A DNA stretch of 64,000 nt from Telluribacter humicola (GCF_017355935.1 NZ_JAFIQT010000001.1:558001-622000), one strand, 5' to 3'; shown: positions 25,934 to 35,780, numbered from the stretch's first letter. Made by a program: numbers and translations. Notes: generated by a model from the sequence alone, not told the origin.

Positions 25934-26515
25934 TTAGAATTGTACCGATGGAGCGGTTTGAGCGGCCTGCGAGGCTTCGAAATAGCCTTTTTGCTGAAAC
26001 CCGAACACACCGGCAAACATGGCCGCCGGGAAGGTACGTACCGACTGATTGTAATCCCTTACTACGGTATTAAAGTCGTTACGGGCTACCGTTATTCGGT
26101 TTTCGGTCCCTTCGAGCTGAGCCTGCAGGTCCCGGAAGTTCTGATTCGCTTTCAGGTCCGGATAGCGCTCTACTGTTACCAGTAGCCTTGATAGTGAGCC
26201 ACTCAGCTGTTCCTGAGCCTGCTGGAATTTCTGCACGTTCTCCGGAGTCAGTTGATCTGCCGAGAGGTTGATAGAAGTAGCCTTAGCACGAGCTTCTATC
26301 ACTCCCTGAAGCGTACTTTTTTCAAAGTCAGCGGCTCCTTTTACTGTATTCACCAGATTAGGAATCAGATCGGCCCGGCGCTGGTACTGGCTCTGTACCC
26401 TGGCCCAGGCTTCATTTACATTTTCATCTTTATTTACCAAACCATTATAGGTACTACAGCCAAAGAACCCGAAAACAAGGACCAGGGCTATAATGATAAT
26501 TAGTGCTCTTGACAT
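25934..26515 (-). CDS. lemA: LemA family protein
   Basis: A 193-residue LemA protein: an N-terminal membrane or lipoprotein segment (RALIIIIALVLVFGFFGCST; FFGC resembles a lipobox), then the helical LemA domain (YNGLVNKDENVNEAWARVQS, RRADLIPNLVNTVKG, ENRITVARNDFNTVVRDYN), ending with a segment containing FPAAMFAGVFGF. LemA's function is not clear; it is an envelope protein often adjacent to TPM genes. The ATG at 26515 fits the membrane segment, and a -7 element at 26549 excludes the longer start. Confidence 0.92.
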   Translation of the reverse strand: MSRALIIIIALVLVFGFFGCSTYNGLVNKDENVNEAWARVQSQYQRRADLIPNLVNTVKGAADFEKSTLQGVIEARAKATSINLSADQLTPENVQKFQQAQEQLSGSLSRLLVTVERYPDLKANQNFRDLQAQLEGTENRITVARNDFNTVVRDYNQSVRTFPAAMFAGVFGFQQKGYFEASQAAQTAPSVQF

Positions 26516-26548
26516 AGTTATTAAATTGTAAAAGTGTATGATTTGATT

Positions 26549-26556
26549 CAAAGGTA
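26549..26556 (-). promoter_or_regulatory. -7 element TACCTTTG for lemA
   Basis: On the minus strand TACCTTTG matches TAnnTTTG about 34 bases before the lemA ATG; the -33 region is poor. Confidence 0.4.
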
Positions 26557-26590
26557 TCCAATATCAGACCAGCGCGACAGTGAATCTACA

Positions 26591-28042
26591 TCATCGGTCT
26601 TCGGATGGCTTCAACCACTTATCGGCATGGATGATTGGCAAGGGGTACTCAGCGCCCAACGTAACTCCATATTGTTGCTGCTCATCTGGGGTAAGCTGCC
26701 ACACACACTGCACCTTTTCGGCAGGTACAGCGGCTAGTTCGGGTAGCCAGTGTTTTACATATGCCCCCTCTGGATCGTAGTAGGTAGCCTGCGAGAGGAT
26801 GTTGAAGTAGCGGTTGAGGCGTGGGTCATTGCCTACACCCGCTACGTAGTTCCAGTTGCACCAGTTGCTGCATACATCATAATCTACCAGCTGGCTCTCA
26901 AAGTACTGCGCGCCCCAGGTCCAGTCAATGCCCAGATCCTTAGCCAGAAAGCTGGCCACATTCTGCCGCCCCCGGTTAGACATGTACCCCGTAGCCTGTA
27001 GCTCACGCATATTGGCATCTATAAAAGGTATACCCGTCTGGCCTGTCTTCCATTTCTCAAACAGCTCCCGGTTATGGCTCCATTTTGCATTTACATCATG
27101 CTTGATACCCGATGGTTTAAAGATACGGGTGCCGTGCCGTAACGCTACAAAGTGGAAGAAGTCACGCCAGATCAGCTCGAATATGAGCCAGTAGGTCGAC
27201 TCATTGGCTACACGCTCTGCTTCGTACCGCCGAACCTCTTCATAGATATAGCGGGGAGACAGGCACCCCAGTGACAGCCACACCGAGAACTTTGATGAGT
27301 AATCAAGACCCAGCATACCATTGCGTGTTTCCTTGTAGGTACGCAGTCGGTCCTCATCCCACACATAGGTTCTCAGACGCTGCAGGCCGGCGTCTTCGCC
27401 GCCTTCAAAGACCGGAGCCTGCTGACTATTATCGCTGTTTATTTCTGCCTCTGAAAAGCCAAGCTCCGCCAGGTCCGGCAGGTCACCCGGTACATAGTCA
27501 GCCGGTAGCTTTATATTGGTAGGATGAGCGAACGGAGGCCGTACCTGACATTGCTCCTCAACCGTCTTCCGGAAGTCAGTGAATAGGTCCGGTAGTCGGG
27601 AGATCCAGAAGGGCAGGTCACGCGGGTGGTAAAGAGTAGCCGTCCAGATCAGTTCAAAGTCCACATTAATGACTTTGAGCCGCTTGCTGAGGGATGATTC
27701 TACCGTCGTTTCTTCCAGCGCTATTTCTTTGCTAGTAAATACCTCCTGAGCATCGTACTGCTCAGCCAGTTCAGAAATTAGTTTCTCCGGCTCGCCCACT
27801 CTGATCAGCAGTTCTCCGCCTTTTGATCGTATGTTTTTACGCAGGTTATCCACTGACTCAAGCAGGAAGCGTGTTCTGAATAAACCTGTTTTCCGAAAGC
27901 CTAATTCAGTTTCAACAAAAATTCTGGGATCAAATACATACACCGGTACCACTTCGTCTGCCTCCTGAGTGGCACGCAGAAAGGCCTCATTATCGTGAAG
28001 ACGCAGGTCGTTTCGAAACCAGTAAATAATACGTTTAGCCAT
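26591..28042 (-). CDS. DASH family cryptochrome
   Basis: A 483-residue photolyase/cryptochrome. The N-terminal antenna domain (MAKRIIYWFRNDLRLHDNEA, about 1-135) is followed by the FAD domain (about 190-480: SSKFSVWLSLGCLSPRYIY, WRDFFHFVALRHG, GIPFIDANMRELQATGYMSN, RGRQNVASFLAKDLGIDWTWGA, DYDVCSNWCNWNYVAGVGND). This matches cryptochrome-DASH, which repairs cyclobutane dimers in single-stranded DNA and may signal with blue light. It is a single gene; the neighbouring lemA has its own promoter. The start ATG is at 28042. Confidence 0.93.
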   Translation of the reverse strand: MAKRIIYWFRNDLRLHDNEAFLRATQEADEVVPVYVFDPRIFVETELGFRKTGLFRTRFLLESVDNLRKNIRSKGGELLIRVGEPEKLISELAEQYDAQEVFTSKEIALEETTVESSLSKRLKVINVDFELIWTATLYHPRDLPFWISRLPDLFTDFRKTVEEQCQVRPPFAHPTNIKLPADYVPGDLPDLAELGFSEAEINSDNSQQAPVFEGGEDAGLQRLRTYVWDEDRLRTYKETRNGMLGLDYSSKFSVWLSLGCLSPRYIYEEVRRYEAERVANESTYWLIFELIWRDFFHFVALRHGTRIFKPSGIKHDVNAKWSHNRELFEKWKTGQTGIPFIDANMRELQATGYMSNRGRQNVASFLAKDLGIDWTWGAQYFESQLVDYDVCSNWCNWNYVAGVGNDPRLNRYFNILSQATYYDPEGAYVKHWLPELAAVPAEKVQCVWQLTPDEQQQYGVTLGAEYPLPIIHADKWLKPSEDR

Positions 28043-28097
28043 TTGACTTAATAATTCTTATAAAATAGTATAACTCCCTTAACAGAGTTTTGTGCAC

Positions 28098-28128
28098 AAA
28101 AAAAGCGGGGTGAATCCATTCACCCCGC
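28098..28128 (-). terminator. Intrinsic terminator after the OmpA/PD40 gene
   Basis: GCGGGGTGAAT and ATTCACCCCGC form an 11-bp perfect stem with a tiny loop. On the minus strand it is followed by seven T residues, just past the stop of the gene ending at 28152. Confidence 0.9.
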
Positions 28129-28151
28129 AAAAGTATCTAAATCAGGAAAGA

Positions 28152-30152
28152 CTAGTAGCTCAATATGGTAAACTCTGTGCGACGGTTGCGCTGATGTTCT
28201 TCCTCGGTCCTGGCGTTCTGGACAATAAGCTGCCGCTCTCCGTACCCTCTTGCCGTCAGGCGATCGGCGTCTATGCCTTTGGAAACTATATAGTTAACTG
28301 CTGACTCGGCCCGCTGCTGCGATAGAGTCATGTTGTAGGCATCCGTAGCGCGGGCATCAGTATGTGAGCTAAGCTCAATTTTCATAGACGGATTATCTCT
28401 CAGGATTTCTACGAGCTTATCCAGTTCCTGCGCCGCGTCAGGTCTGATATTATACTTGTTTAGATCGTAGTAGATGTTGTCAAGTACAAAAGTTTTGTTC
28501 AGCTCCAGGCTATCCAGCCGTACTGTCACCCGATAGGTAGTATCCGTTACTACTTTGTTGAGGAAGATCGGCGGGATAGACCGTCCATCCATGGAGAACG
28601 GCGTCCGTCGACTGATGTAGCCTTTGCGCTCTACCAGTAGTACATACTCTTTGCCTTCTTCTAGTTTATAATCTCCAAATTTACCCCGGTCACCCGTTAC
28701 CAGACGTCCTAACTCTACGTCGGCACTATCGGCCAGGATACGTACCGTAGCTGAGTCAATAGGGTTAGCTTTGGGAGAATTGGACAGTACCTCACCTGCC
28801 AGGAAGTAGCGTACTACTTTTAACTGGCCATTGATACGTGTAGGATCATTCTGAGCAATGACAGTGGTATCAGGCTGATCTTCTGTAGGTGCTGAGAAAT
28901 AGTAGATATCATCATCTCCCTTACCGCCTTCGCGGTTAGAGGTAAAGAAGCCGTTGTCGGTACCTTCATGGAATACCAATCCAAAATCATCCTGCGGAGT
29001 ATTAAAAGGCACCCCCAGGTTGTCTACTGAGATCACGCCCTGCGAGCGGGTCGCAACAAAGAGATCCAGCTTGCCCAGGCCAGGGTGCCCGTCCGAAGCA
29101 AAGTATAGTTTACCATCAGCCGCCACGTAGGGGAACATATCATCACCGGCCGTATTGATGTCTTTACCCATGTTGACTGGCTTGCTGAAGCGGCCGGAGG
29201 CATCCATGTTGGTACGGTAGATATCGGCCCCGCCTGCCCCGCCCGCCCGGTCAGAAGCGAAGTAAAGCGTTTTGCCATCACGTGAGAAAGCGGGTGAGCC
29301 ATCCCAGGCCAGTGAGTCATTGACCGGTAAGTAGCGTGGCTCGCTCCATTGCCCATTTACCAGGCGACTCATGTACAGGTCCACGTTCATGGTACCCTTG
29401 CGCTTGCCGCTGTTCCCTCTGGCAAATACCATCGTCTTGCCATCAGGGGTAAAAGTAGGGGAGCTTTCGTTGGCATCTTCGGCAAATATGTTGCTGCTAA
29501 AGAGGGTAGGGCTACCTCCTGATTCGCTGGGTGCTTCGCCTATTTTGATTTTGTACAGGCCCAGCATAGGCTGGCCGTTGTTCTTATATACTTTCTCTTT
29601 TTTGGAAGCCGACACCAGTAGTTCATCACCAAGTATAGCCGACGAGAACTCCGAGCCCGGCGTATTGATAGGCAGGTTTTCCAACTTTGCCTCCATCTTT
29701 TTCTGCCCGATACGATCCGTGATCTTCAGCGTTTCGATCTCACGTAGGGCACGATCCTGTAGATTTTTCTTGGCATTGGTATTCTGTGCGAACTGCGCGA
29801 ACTGCTCTCGGGCCTCATCATACTGCCCTGCAGCTTTCAGAGCATAGCCGTAGTGAAACCTTGCATCCGGATCAGTCAGGCCAGCCTGCAGAGCCTTCTG
29901 GTAGAAAGGAATGGCCTCGCGGCTACGGTTGGAAAGCCGGTACGATTCCGCAATCAGGTAGTTGGTCTGGACGGGTTCGTAATTGGCGGAAGCAGCCCGC
30001 TGGAAATCTTTAATGGCAAGATCATACTCACCATTCTCAAATTTCTTAACGCCCTGCTTATATGCTTGCATGGTAGGGTTGCAAGCTACCATAAAAACAC
30101 TCAGTGTAAGGACAATAGCCCATGGAGTGTAGAGGCACCGCAATATATTCAT
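28152..30152 (-). CDS. TPR/PD40 propeller/OmpA family lipoprotein (PorE-like)
   Basis: A 666-residue outer-membrane-associated lipoprotein. Order: lipobox FMVACN (about 20-25), TPR repeats (about 28-135), a PD40 beta-propeller (about 175-415, with repeated SPTFTPDGKTMVFARGN and SPAFSRDGKTLYFASDRAGG blades), a short carboxypeptidase-regulatory-like domain (about 450-530), and an OmpA C-terminal peptidoglycan-binding domain (about 555-666, LSSHTDARATDAYNMTLSQQ and a late ARGYGE). This is the architecture of PorE of type IX secretion, but other Bacteroidota proteins share it. The gene stands alone. Confidence 0.82.
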   Translation of the reverse strand: MNILRCLYTPWAIVLTLSVFMVACNPTMQAYKQGVKKFENGEYDLAIKDFQRAASANYEPVQTNYLIAESYRLSNRSREAIPFYQKALQAGLTDPDARFHYGYALKAAGQYDEAREQFAQFAQNTNAKKNLQDRALREIETLKITDRIGQKKMEAKLENLPINTPGSEFSSAILGDELLVSASKKEKVYKNNGQPMLGLYKIKIGEAPSESGGSPTLFSSNIFAEDANESSPTFTPDGKTMVFARGNSGKRKGTMNVDLYMSRLVNGQWSEPRYLPVNDSLAWDGSPAFSRDGKTLYFASDRAGGAGGADIYRTNMDASGRFSKPVNMGKDINTAGDDMFPYVAADGKLYFASDGHPGLGKLDLFVATRSQGVISVDNLGVPFNTPQDDFGLVFHEGTDNGFFTSNREGGKGDDDIYYFSAPTEDQPDTTVIAQNDPTRINGQLKVVRYFLAGEVLSNSPKANPIDSATVRILADSADVELGRLVTGDRGKFGDYKLEEGKEYVLLVERKGYISRRTPFSMDGRSIPPIFLNKVVTDTTYRVTVRLDSLELNKTFVLDNIYYDLNKYNIRPDAAQELDKLVEILRDNPSMKIELSSHTDARATDAYNMTLSQQRAESAVNYIVSKGIDADRLTARGYGERQLIVQNARTEEEHQRNRRTEFTILSY

Positions 30153-30376
30153 AGTGGTAGGTAAAAAAGCGTCTTCTAAGTCTGCTGTATTTGTTAATTA
30201 CTGATTGACAATACTAATAAAACAACCTCTGTAAAGAAAATTCTACAATCGACTAACGTTAATTTTTAGATTTTATTGATCTTACAGATAGTCTTACTGC
30301 CGAAAATGCAGGAGCCGACCTATAAAAGATCGGCTCTTCTCCGCACATACCACCATAAGTATAGTCAATTGCTTTA

Positions 30377-31825
30377 TTACTCTCCCTGTCCCAGTGAGTA
30401 GCCGGGCTGACCATCAAAGGTATAGAGGTTCTCTGTTTTGATAAAGTCAAACCCTTGCTCGTGCAGAAGGCTAAGCAGCTTAAGAGTAGCTTCTTTGGAT
30501 ACTTCTCCGCTGTTATCGCTCACAAAACGGCACCGCCAGTGGTCAGTACAGAATGTCTCAGGCATACCTTCAGGATATACCTTTACCCCCCGGTTGGTGA
30601 TCATTTTGAGCCGGAGCGGAGAGTCAGATAAGGACGATAGTGCGTCACCCAGTTCGTTGGCAGTACCTTTTTTCCAATCCAGAAATACATCTACCCCTAC
30701 CAGTTCTTTTTTCTGAGCTGGAGGTATGCCAGGCGTAATATGAATAGGACGAGGAGCCGAGGCATAGCTAACCGCTTTAAAGTGCTGTGGCTGCTGGCCT
30801 AGCCGCTCAATGACGGCATCCGCAAACTCTTTAGTACCTACCCGCTGCTTGCTCACCCCTTCCTGATAGATATCGCCGGTATGAATACCTTCCTCGATAG
30901 TACGAAGCCAGGCATTGTGTACTTTGGCAGCTACTTCGCCCTGCCCGATATGTACCAGCATCATAATGGCACCATTGATCAGTCCGGATGGATTGGCAAT
31001 GCCCCGTCCGGCTATATCCGGGGCTGATCCGTGGATGGCCTCAAACATGGCACACTGATCGCCCACGTTAGCCGATCCACCCATACCCACCGAGCCCGCT
31101 ATCTGAGCGGCTATATCTGATATGATATCACCATAGAGGTTCAGAGTAACGATTACCCCAAAACGTTCGGGCTCGTCGGCCAGTAGCGCCGACCCGATGT
31201 CTATGATCCAGTGTTCGCTCTGTATATCTGAGTACTCTTTGGCTATCTCATCAAAGACCTTCCGGAACAGTCCGTCGGTCATTTTCATGATATTGTCCTT
31301 GGTAAAGCAGGTAACCTTCTTGCGGTTGTAAGCCCGGGCGTATTCAAACGCATAGCGGATGATTTTTTCACATCCGGGACGGGAGATCAGCTTCAGACAC
31401 TGGAATACCTGGTCGGTCTGGCGGTGCTCGATACCGGTATACAGGTCTTCTTCATTTTCCCTGATTATGACCAGATCCAGCGCCGGGTGCTTGGTATCTA
31501 CGTAGGGATAATAGGCCTGGCAGGGACGTACATTGGCAAACAGGCCCAGTGAGGTACGGGCCGTTACATTAAGACTTTTAAAGCCACCACCCTGTGGAGT
31601 AGTGATGGGGGCCTTTAGGAATACCTGGGTCCGGCGCAGCGACTCCCAGTCGCTGGGTTGTATGCCAGTTTTGGTACCGCTTTTATATACTTTCTCACCA
31701 ATTTCAATGACTTCGGGTTCTATCTGAGCACCGGCTGCGTCCAGAATACGTAGCGTAGCATCCATGATTTCGGGTCCGATGCCGTCGCCGTAAGCCACGG
31801 TGATAGGGGTTTTGGTGGTAGACAT
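30377..31825 (-). CDS. icd: NADP-dependent isocitrate dehydrogenase
   Basis: A 482-residue enzyme of the beta-decarboxylating dehydrogenase family that oxidises isocitrate to 2-oxoglutarate in the TCA cycle. Motifs: AYGDGIGPEIMDATL (start), LVIIRENEEDLYTGIEHRQ (substrate and metal site), FTKDNIMKMTDGLF, NLYGDIISDIAAQIAGSVGM (metal-binding aspartates), and FEAIHGSAPDIAGRGIANPS. A C-terminal extension of about 140 residues after the core resembles the long Thermus-type enzyme. The cofactor assignment to NADP rests on that resemblance. It is a single gene, divergent from the ribosomal cluster. Confidence 0.9.
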   Translation of the reverse strand: MSTTKTPITVAYGDGIGPEIMDATLRILDAAGAQIEPEVIEIGEKVYKSGTKTGIQPSDWESLRRTQVFLKAPITTPQGGGFKSLNVTARTSLGLFANVRPCQAYYPYVDTKHPALDLVIIRENEEDLYTGIEHRQTDQVFQCLKLISRPGCEKIIRYAFEYARAYNRKKVTCFTKDNIMKMTDGLFRKVFDEIAKEYSDIQSEHWIIDIGSALLADEPERFGVIVTLNLYGDIISDIAAQIAGSVGMGGSANVGDQCAMFEAIHGSAPDIAGRGIANPSGLINGAIMMLVHIGQGEVAAKVHNAWLRTIEEGIHTGDIYQEGVSKQRVGTKEFADAVIERLGQQPQHFKAVSYASAPRPIHITPGIPPAQKKELVGVDVFLDWKKGTANELGDALSSLSDSPLRLKMITNRGVKVYPEGMPETFCTDHWRCRFVSDNSGEVSKEATLKLLSLLHEQGFDFIKTENLYTFDGQPGYSLGQGE

Positions 31826-31946
31826 AAGTAGTTTTATAAGGTTTTAATGGGAGTGATGACTGTATGGAACACCGTCAAAAAGTACGGGGCTAATAGTATA
31901 ACTACTAAAATAGCGTGAGCGTTATGAAAAAAACTAAAACTAACCA

Positions 31947-31978
31947 TTTGTAAATCAGTAGTTGTTTTTATAATTTTG
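31947..31978 (+). promoter_or_regulatory. Canonical Bacteroidota promoter for rpsL
   Basis: TTTG (31947-31950), exactly 20 bases, then TAATTTTG (31971-31978) match the -33/-7 consensus TTTG-N20-TAnnTTTG. It lies 77 bases before rpsL. Confidence 0.85.
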
Positions 31979-32054
31979 CAGTCCGATTTTTTTCGGAAAA
32001 ACTATATAAATGATAAACGATTAGTTGATTAACTATTCAAAATCAAGCTATTAA

Positions 32055-32471
32055 ATGCCTACTATTTCACAATTAGTCCGTAAAGGGAGAGAGAAAATGA
32101 CATGGAAATCCAAGTCTCCGGCTTTGGATTCCTGCCCTCAGCGTCGTGGAGTATGTACTCGTGTGTACACCACAACGCCCAAGAAGCCAAACTCGGCTCT
32201 ACGTAAAGTAGCCCGTGTGCGTCTTACTAACCAAAAAGAAGTAAACGCCTACATTCCGGGTGAAGGTCACAACCTACAGGAGCACTCTATCGTGCTGATC
32301 CGTGGAGGTCGTGTAAAAGATCTACCAGGGGTACGTTACCACATCGTACGTGGTGCGCTCGATACTGCCGGTGTAAATGGTCGTAAGCAGCGTCGTTCTA
32401 AGTACGGTGCTAAGCGTCCTAAGCCAGGTCAACCAGCAGCAGCGCCAACAAAAGGCGGTAAGAAGAAATAA
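32055..32471 (+). CDS. rpsL: 30S ribosomal protein S12
   Basis: A 138-residue decoding-centre protein of the small subunit. It has the loop [18 protein letters not shown] and the loop [14 protein letters not shown], both with the wild-type lysines whose changes give streptomycin resistance. The basic, Ala/Pro-containing tail ([14 protein letters not shown]) is slightly longer than in enteric bacteria. It is the first gene of the str segment, read from the promoter at 31947, followed by rpsG after 121 bases. Confidence 0.98.
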   Translation: MPTISQLVRKGREKMTWKSKSPALDSCPQRRGVCTRVYTTTPKKPNSALRKVARVRLTNQKEVNAYIPGEGHNLQEHSIVLIRGGRVKDLPGVRYHIVRGALDTAGVNGRKQRRSKYGAKRPKPGQPAAAPTKGGKKK

Positions 32472-32592
32472 TCAAAAAGTAACTCTCTCTACTTTTTAGA
32501 AATTAACATTCTGATAAAAGGGAAGTAATGCCGAAGCTGAGTAGGCGTGAATGAGTTGCAAAACGAAACCTCGTGCAAACAATCTTATTACA

Positions 32593-33060
32593 ATGAGAAA
32601 GGCAAAACCAAAGAAAAGATATATCCTTCCTGACCCTAAGTTCCGGGAAGTACAGGTTACTAAGTTTGTTAACAACCTGATGCTGCAGGGTAAGAAGAGC
32701 ATCGCCTTCACTATTTTCTATGATGCTCTTGAGATCGTAGAAAAGAAGACCACTGAAAACGGTCTGGAGATTTGGCGTAAAGCGCTTAACAACGTGACTC
32801 CTTCTGTAGAGGTAAAGAGCCGTCGTGTAGGTGGTGCTACTTTCCAGGTACCTACTGAAGTGCGTCCTGAGCGTAAGCAGGCTCTTGGTATGAAGTGGTT
32901 GATCGGTTACGCTCGTAAGCGTGGTGAAAAAACCATGGTAGACCGTCTGGCTGCTGAGATCATCGCTGCTTCTAAGGGTGAAGGTGCCGCTGTAAAGAAG
33001 AAGGATGACACACACCGTATGGCTGAAGCTAATAAGGCGTTCTCGCACTTCCGCTTCTAA
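32593..33060 (+). CDS. rpsG: 30S ribosomal protein S7
   Basis: 155 residues, a primary 16S rRNA-binding assembly protein of the small-subunit head near the E site. Recognised from [51 protein letters not shown] and the C-terminal [13 protein letters not shown]. The ATG at 32593 is correct by family length; the frame open from 32551 has a non-homologous prefix. It is followed by a very long hairpin before fusA. Confidence 0.97.
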   Translation: MRKAKPKKRYILPDPKFREVQVTKFVNNLMLQGKKSIAFTIFYDALEIVEKKTTENGLEIWRKALNNVTPSVEVKSRRVGGATFQVPTEVRPERKQALGMKWLIGYARKRGEKTMVDRLAAEIIAASKGEGAAVKKKDDTHRMAEANKAFSHFRF

Positions 33061-33072
33061 TCAACGGTATTG

Positions 33073-33131
33073 TTGGCCTCTAAAGCAAGAGGGCCTGCAC
33101 ATTGTGCGGGCCCTCTTGCTTTAGAGGCCAA
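33073..33131. repeat. 59-base near-perfect hairpin between rpsG and fusA
   Basis: An inverted repeat with arms of about 28 bases (33073-33101 and 33104-33131) pairs throughout except for one T-G wobble, around a very short loop; it begins TTGGCCTCTAAAGCAAGAGG. It lies 12 bases after the rpsG stop. There is no T-run after either arm, so it may be a strong terminator, an RNase III target or a mobile MITE-like remnant. Confidence 0.75.
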
Positions 33132-33443
33132 TGTTCGTGGTAAGTGGTGAAAGCCCTTCGCTACACTTGTCTTTGATCGCAGGTAGATATTACCTATTAG
33201 AAAGAGAAATGAAACTCATCAGGTGCGAAGTGTGGTTATAGGATGCAAGTGTGGGATGTGATAACTACCACAAAATATTAAGAGGTAGGTAGTTGCATGT
33301 AGGAGAGGGAAAGTTAAGTTCTTTGTAAACGGGTGCTGCTTTATGGTCAGGCAAGCTCTTGCCGAGCATTAGCAGAATTGGATTATTCTCTGCTACAAAA
33401 AGGAAGCTCTTTAAAAATATCTACAAAAATTACTGGAGCTAAG
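33132..33443. other. Non-coding stretch upstream of the fusA promoter
   Basis: About 310 bases without a credible gene on either strand. I see no further strong hairpin or promoter in it. Confidence 0.5.
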
Positions 33444-33474
33444 TTGTTTTTACATAATTACTTCACTACTTTTG
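33444..33474 (+). promoter_or_regulatory. Bacteroidota-type promoter for fusA
   Basis: TTG (33444-33446), a 20-base spacer and TACTTTTG (33467-33474) fit the consensus. The leader to the fusA ATG is about 90 bases. It supports separate transcription of fusA from rpsL-rpsG. Confidence 0.75.
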
Positions 33475-33570
33475 CGGTCTGTTTTTGAGTGGCATAAACC
33501 GCCAAATCAATTAGTGGCATCGCCCACATATCAGAATAGAAAATCAGCTTAAATATATAGTCACATTATC

Positions 33571-35691
33571 ATGGCACGTGATTTAAAGTTCACAAGAAAT
33601 ATTGGAATTGCCGCACACATTGATGCCGGTAAGACAACAACAACCGAGCGTATCCTGTATTACGCAGGGGTAAGCCATAAAATCGGAGAAGTACACGATG
33701 GGGCTGCCACTATGGACTGGATGGAGCAGGAGCAGGAGCGTGGTATTACTATCACTTCGGCGGCTACTACTGTTAGCTGGCCTTACCGTGACAACACGTA
33801 CCACATCAACATCATTGATACTCCGGGCCACGTGGACTTTACCGTAGAGGTAAACCGTTCGCTTCGCGTTCTGGATGGTCTTGTGTTCCTGTTTAGTGCA
33901 GTAGATGGTGTAGAGCCTCAGTCTGAGACTAACTGGCGTCTGGCCAACAACTATAACGTAGCTCGTATCGGTTTCGTTAACAAAATGGACCGTGCAGGTG
34001 CTGACTTCCTTAACGTGTGTAAGCAGGTGAAGGAAATGCTTGGTAGCTACGCAGTTCCCCTACAGTTGCCAATCGGCTCCGAAGAGAACTTCAAAGGAGT
34101 AGTTGATCTGGTTAACTTCCGTGGTATCCAGTGGAACGAAGAGGATAAGGGAATGACCTTTACTGAGGTACCTATTCCTGATGATATGATCGAAGAAGCT
34201 ACTGAGTGGCGTGAGAAACTGCTCGAAGCGGTAGCCGAATTCGACGAGACCCTGATGGAGAAATATTTCGAAGATCCAGAGTCTATTTCAGAAGATGAGA
34301 TACTGGCGGCTCTTCGTCAGGCTACCATCAGCATGAAGATTGTTCCTATGCTTTGTGGTTCTTCTTTCAAGAACAAAGGTGTTCAGACTATGCTGGACTA
34401 TGTGATGGCCATTCTGCCTTCACCATTGGACAGAGACAACATCAAAGGAACTGATCCACGTACCGGAAACGAAGTAGTTCGTAAGCCTTCAGGAACTGAG
34501 CCTTTCGCTGCTCTTGCGTTTAAGATTGCTACTGACCCTTATGTAGGTCGTCTTTGCTTTATCCGTTCGTACTCAGGAGTACTTGAGTCAGGTTCTTATG
34601 TACTGAACAACCGTTCAGGCAACAAAGAGCGTATCTCTCGTATCTTCCAGATGCACGCTAACAAGCAGAATCAGATTGATCGTCTGGAAGCAGGTGATAT
34701 CGGTGCGGTAGTAGGTTTCAAGGATATCAAGACTGGTGATACACTGTCTGATGAGAAGAATCCTATCGTACTCGAGTCAATGGTATTCCCTGAGCCTGTA
34801 ATTGGTTACGCTATCGAGCCTAAGAAAACAGCTGATCAGGATAAATTTGGTAATGCTATCTCTAAGCTTATCGAAGAAGATCCAACGCTTCAGGTTAATA
34901 CAGATGAAGAAACCGGCCAGACCATCATCCGTGGTATGGGTGAGCTTCACCTGGAAATCATCATCGACCGTATGCGTCGTGAATTTAAAGTAGAAGTAAA
35001 TCAGGGTGCTCCTCAGGTGGCTTACAAAGAAGCTCTTACCAAGAACTTCGAGCACCGAGAAGTATATAAGAAGCAGACTGGTGGTCGTGGTAAGTTTGCC
35101 GATATCGTATTCGAAATCGGACCACGTGATGACCAGGAGGAAGATGGCAAGGAGAAGCAAGGCTTACAGTTCGACAATAAGATTGTAGGTGGTGTTATCC
35201 CTCGTGAATTTATTCCTTCTATCCAAAAAGGATTTGATGAGGCTATGAAGAATGGTCCTCTGGCAGGTTACCCAATCGACTCTATGAAGGTTCGTCTCTT
35301 CCACGGATCATTCCACGATGTTGACTCGGATGCCTTCTCTTTTGAAATGGCTGCCCGTATCGGTTTCAAAGAAGCTGCTCGTAACGCTGGTCCTAAACTG
35401 CTGGAACCTATCATGGCAGTAGACGTAGTTACACCAGAAGAGTATACCGGTCCTATCACAGGTGACCTTAACCGTCGTCGTGGTGTGATGAAAGGTATGG
35501 ATACCAAAGCTGGCTCACAGGTAATCAAAGCAGATGTACCTCTGTCGGAACTGTTTGGTTATGTAACTGACCTGCGTACCATCACATCTGGACGTGCAAC
35601 AGCTTCACTGACTTTTGCTCACTATGACTTTGTACCACAAAACATTGCCGAAGCAGTGATTGCCAAGGTAAAGGGTACAGCTAAAGCATAA
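33571..35691 (+). CDS. fusA: Elongation factor G
   Basis: A 706-residue translocase GTPase. G1 [15 protein letters not shown] (about residues 16-30), switch region [17 protein letters not shown]3 DTPGHVDFT and G4 NKMDRAG are intact. Domains II-V follow, including the domain IV segment VAYKEALTK and the ending [21 protein letters not shown]. It catalyses GTP-driven ribosome translocation and also acts in recycling. Its own promoter precedes it and a hairpin follows it. Confidence 0.98.
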   Translation: MARDLKFTRNIGIAAHIDAGKTTTTERILYYAGVSHKIGEVHDGAATMDWMEQEQERGITITSAATTVSWPYRDNTYHINIIDTPGHVDFTVEVNRSLRVLDGLVFLFSAVDGVEPQSETNWRLANNYNVARIGFVNKMDRAGADFLNVCKQVKEMLGSYAVPLQLPIGSEENFKGVVDLVNFRGIQWNEEDKGMTFTEVPIPDDMIEEATEWREKLLEAVAEFDETLMEKYFEDPESISEDEILAALRQATISMKIVPMLCGSSFKNKGVQTMLDYVMAILPSPLDRDNIKGTDPRTGNEVVRKPSGTEPFAALAFKIATDPYVGRLCFIRSYSGVLESGSYVLNNRSGNKERISRIFQMHANKQNQIDRLEAGDIGAVVGFKDIKTGDTLSDEKNPIVLESMVFPEPVIGYAIEPKKTADQDKFGNAISKLIEEDPTLQVNTDEETGQTIIRGMGELHLEIIIDRMRREFKVEVNQGAPQVAYKEALTKNFEHREVYKKQTGGRGKFADIVFEIGPRDDQEEDGKEKQGLQFDNKIVGGVIPREFIPSIQKGFDEAMKNGPLAGYPIDSMKVRLFHGSFHDVDSDAFSFEMAARIGFKEAARNAGPKLLEPIMAVDVVTPEEYTGPITGDLNRRRGVMKGMDTKAGSQVIKADVPLSELFGYVTDLRTITSGRATASLTFAHYDFVPQNIAEAVIAKVKGTAKA

Positions 35692-35702
35692 TTCAAAAAG
35701 AT

Positions 35703-35733
35703 AAGAGTAGGTAGCCTATTGTTACCTACTCTT
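35703..35733 (+). terminator. Hairpin after fusA
   Basis: AAGAGTAGGTA (35703-35713) and TACCTACTCTT (35723-35733) form an 11-bp perfect stem with a 9-base loop, 11 bases after the fusA stop. The following bases (TATATAAAC) are only weakly T-rich, so termination may be partial. Confidence 0.55.
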
Positions 35734-35748
35734 TATATAAACCTACTG

Positions 35749-35780
35749 CACTAACGGAGTAAATGGTTCTTTCGTTAGTG
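35749..35780 (+). repeat. Second hairpin between fusA and rpsJ
   Basis: CACTAACG (35749-35756) and CGTTAGTG (35773-35780) form an 8-bp perfect inverted repeat, about 57 bases before rpsJ. It might be part of the rpsJ leader. Confidence 0.4.

Noticed and set aside
30312-30336. Stem GAGCCGA/TCGGCTC downstream of icd, considered as a terminator
   Set aside because: The T-rich part is in the loop and no T-run follows the stem on the minus strand, so terminator support is too weak.
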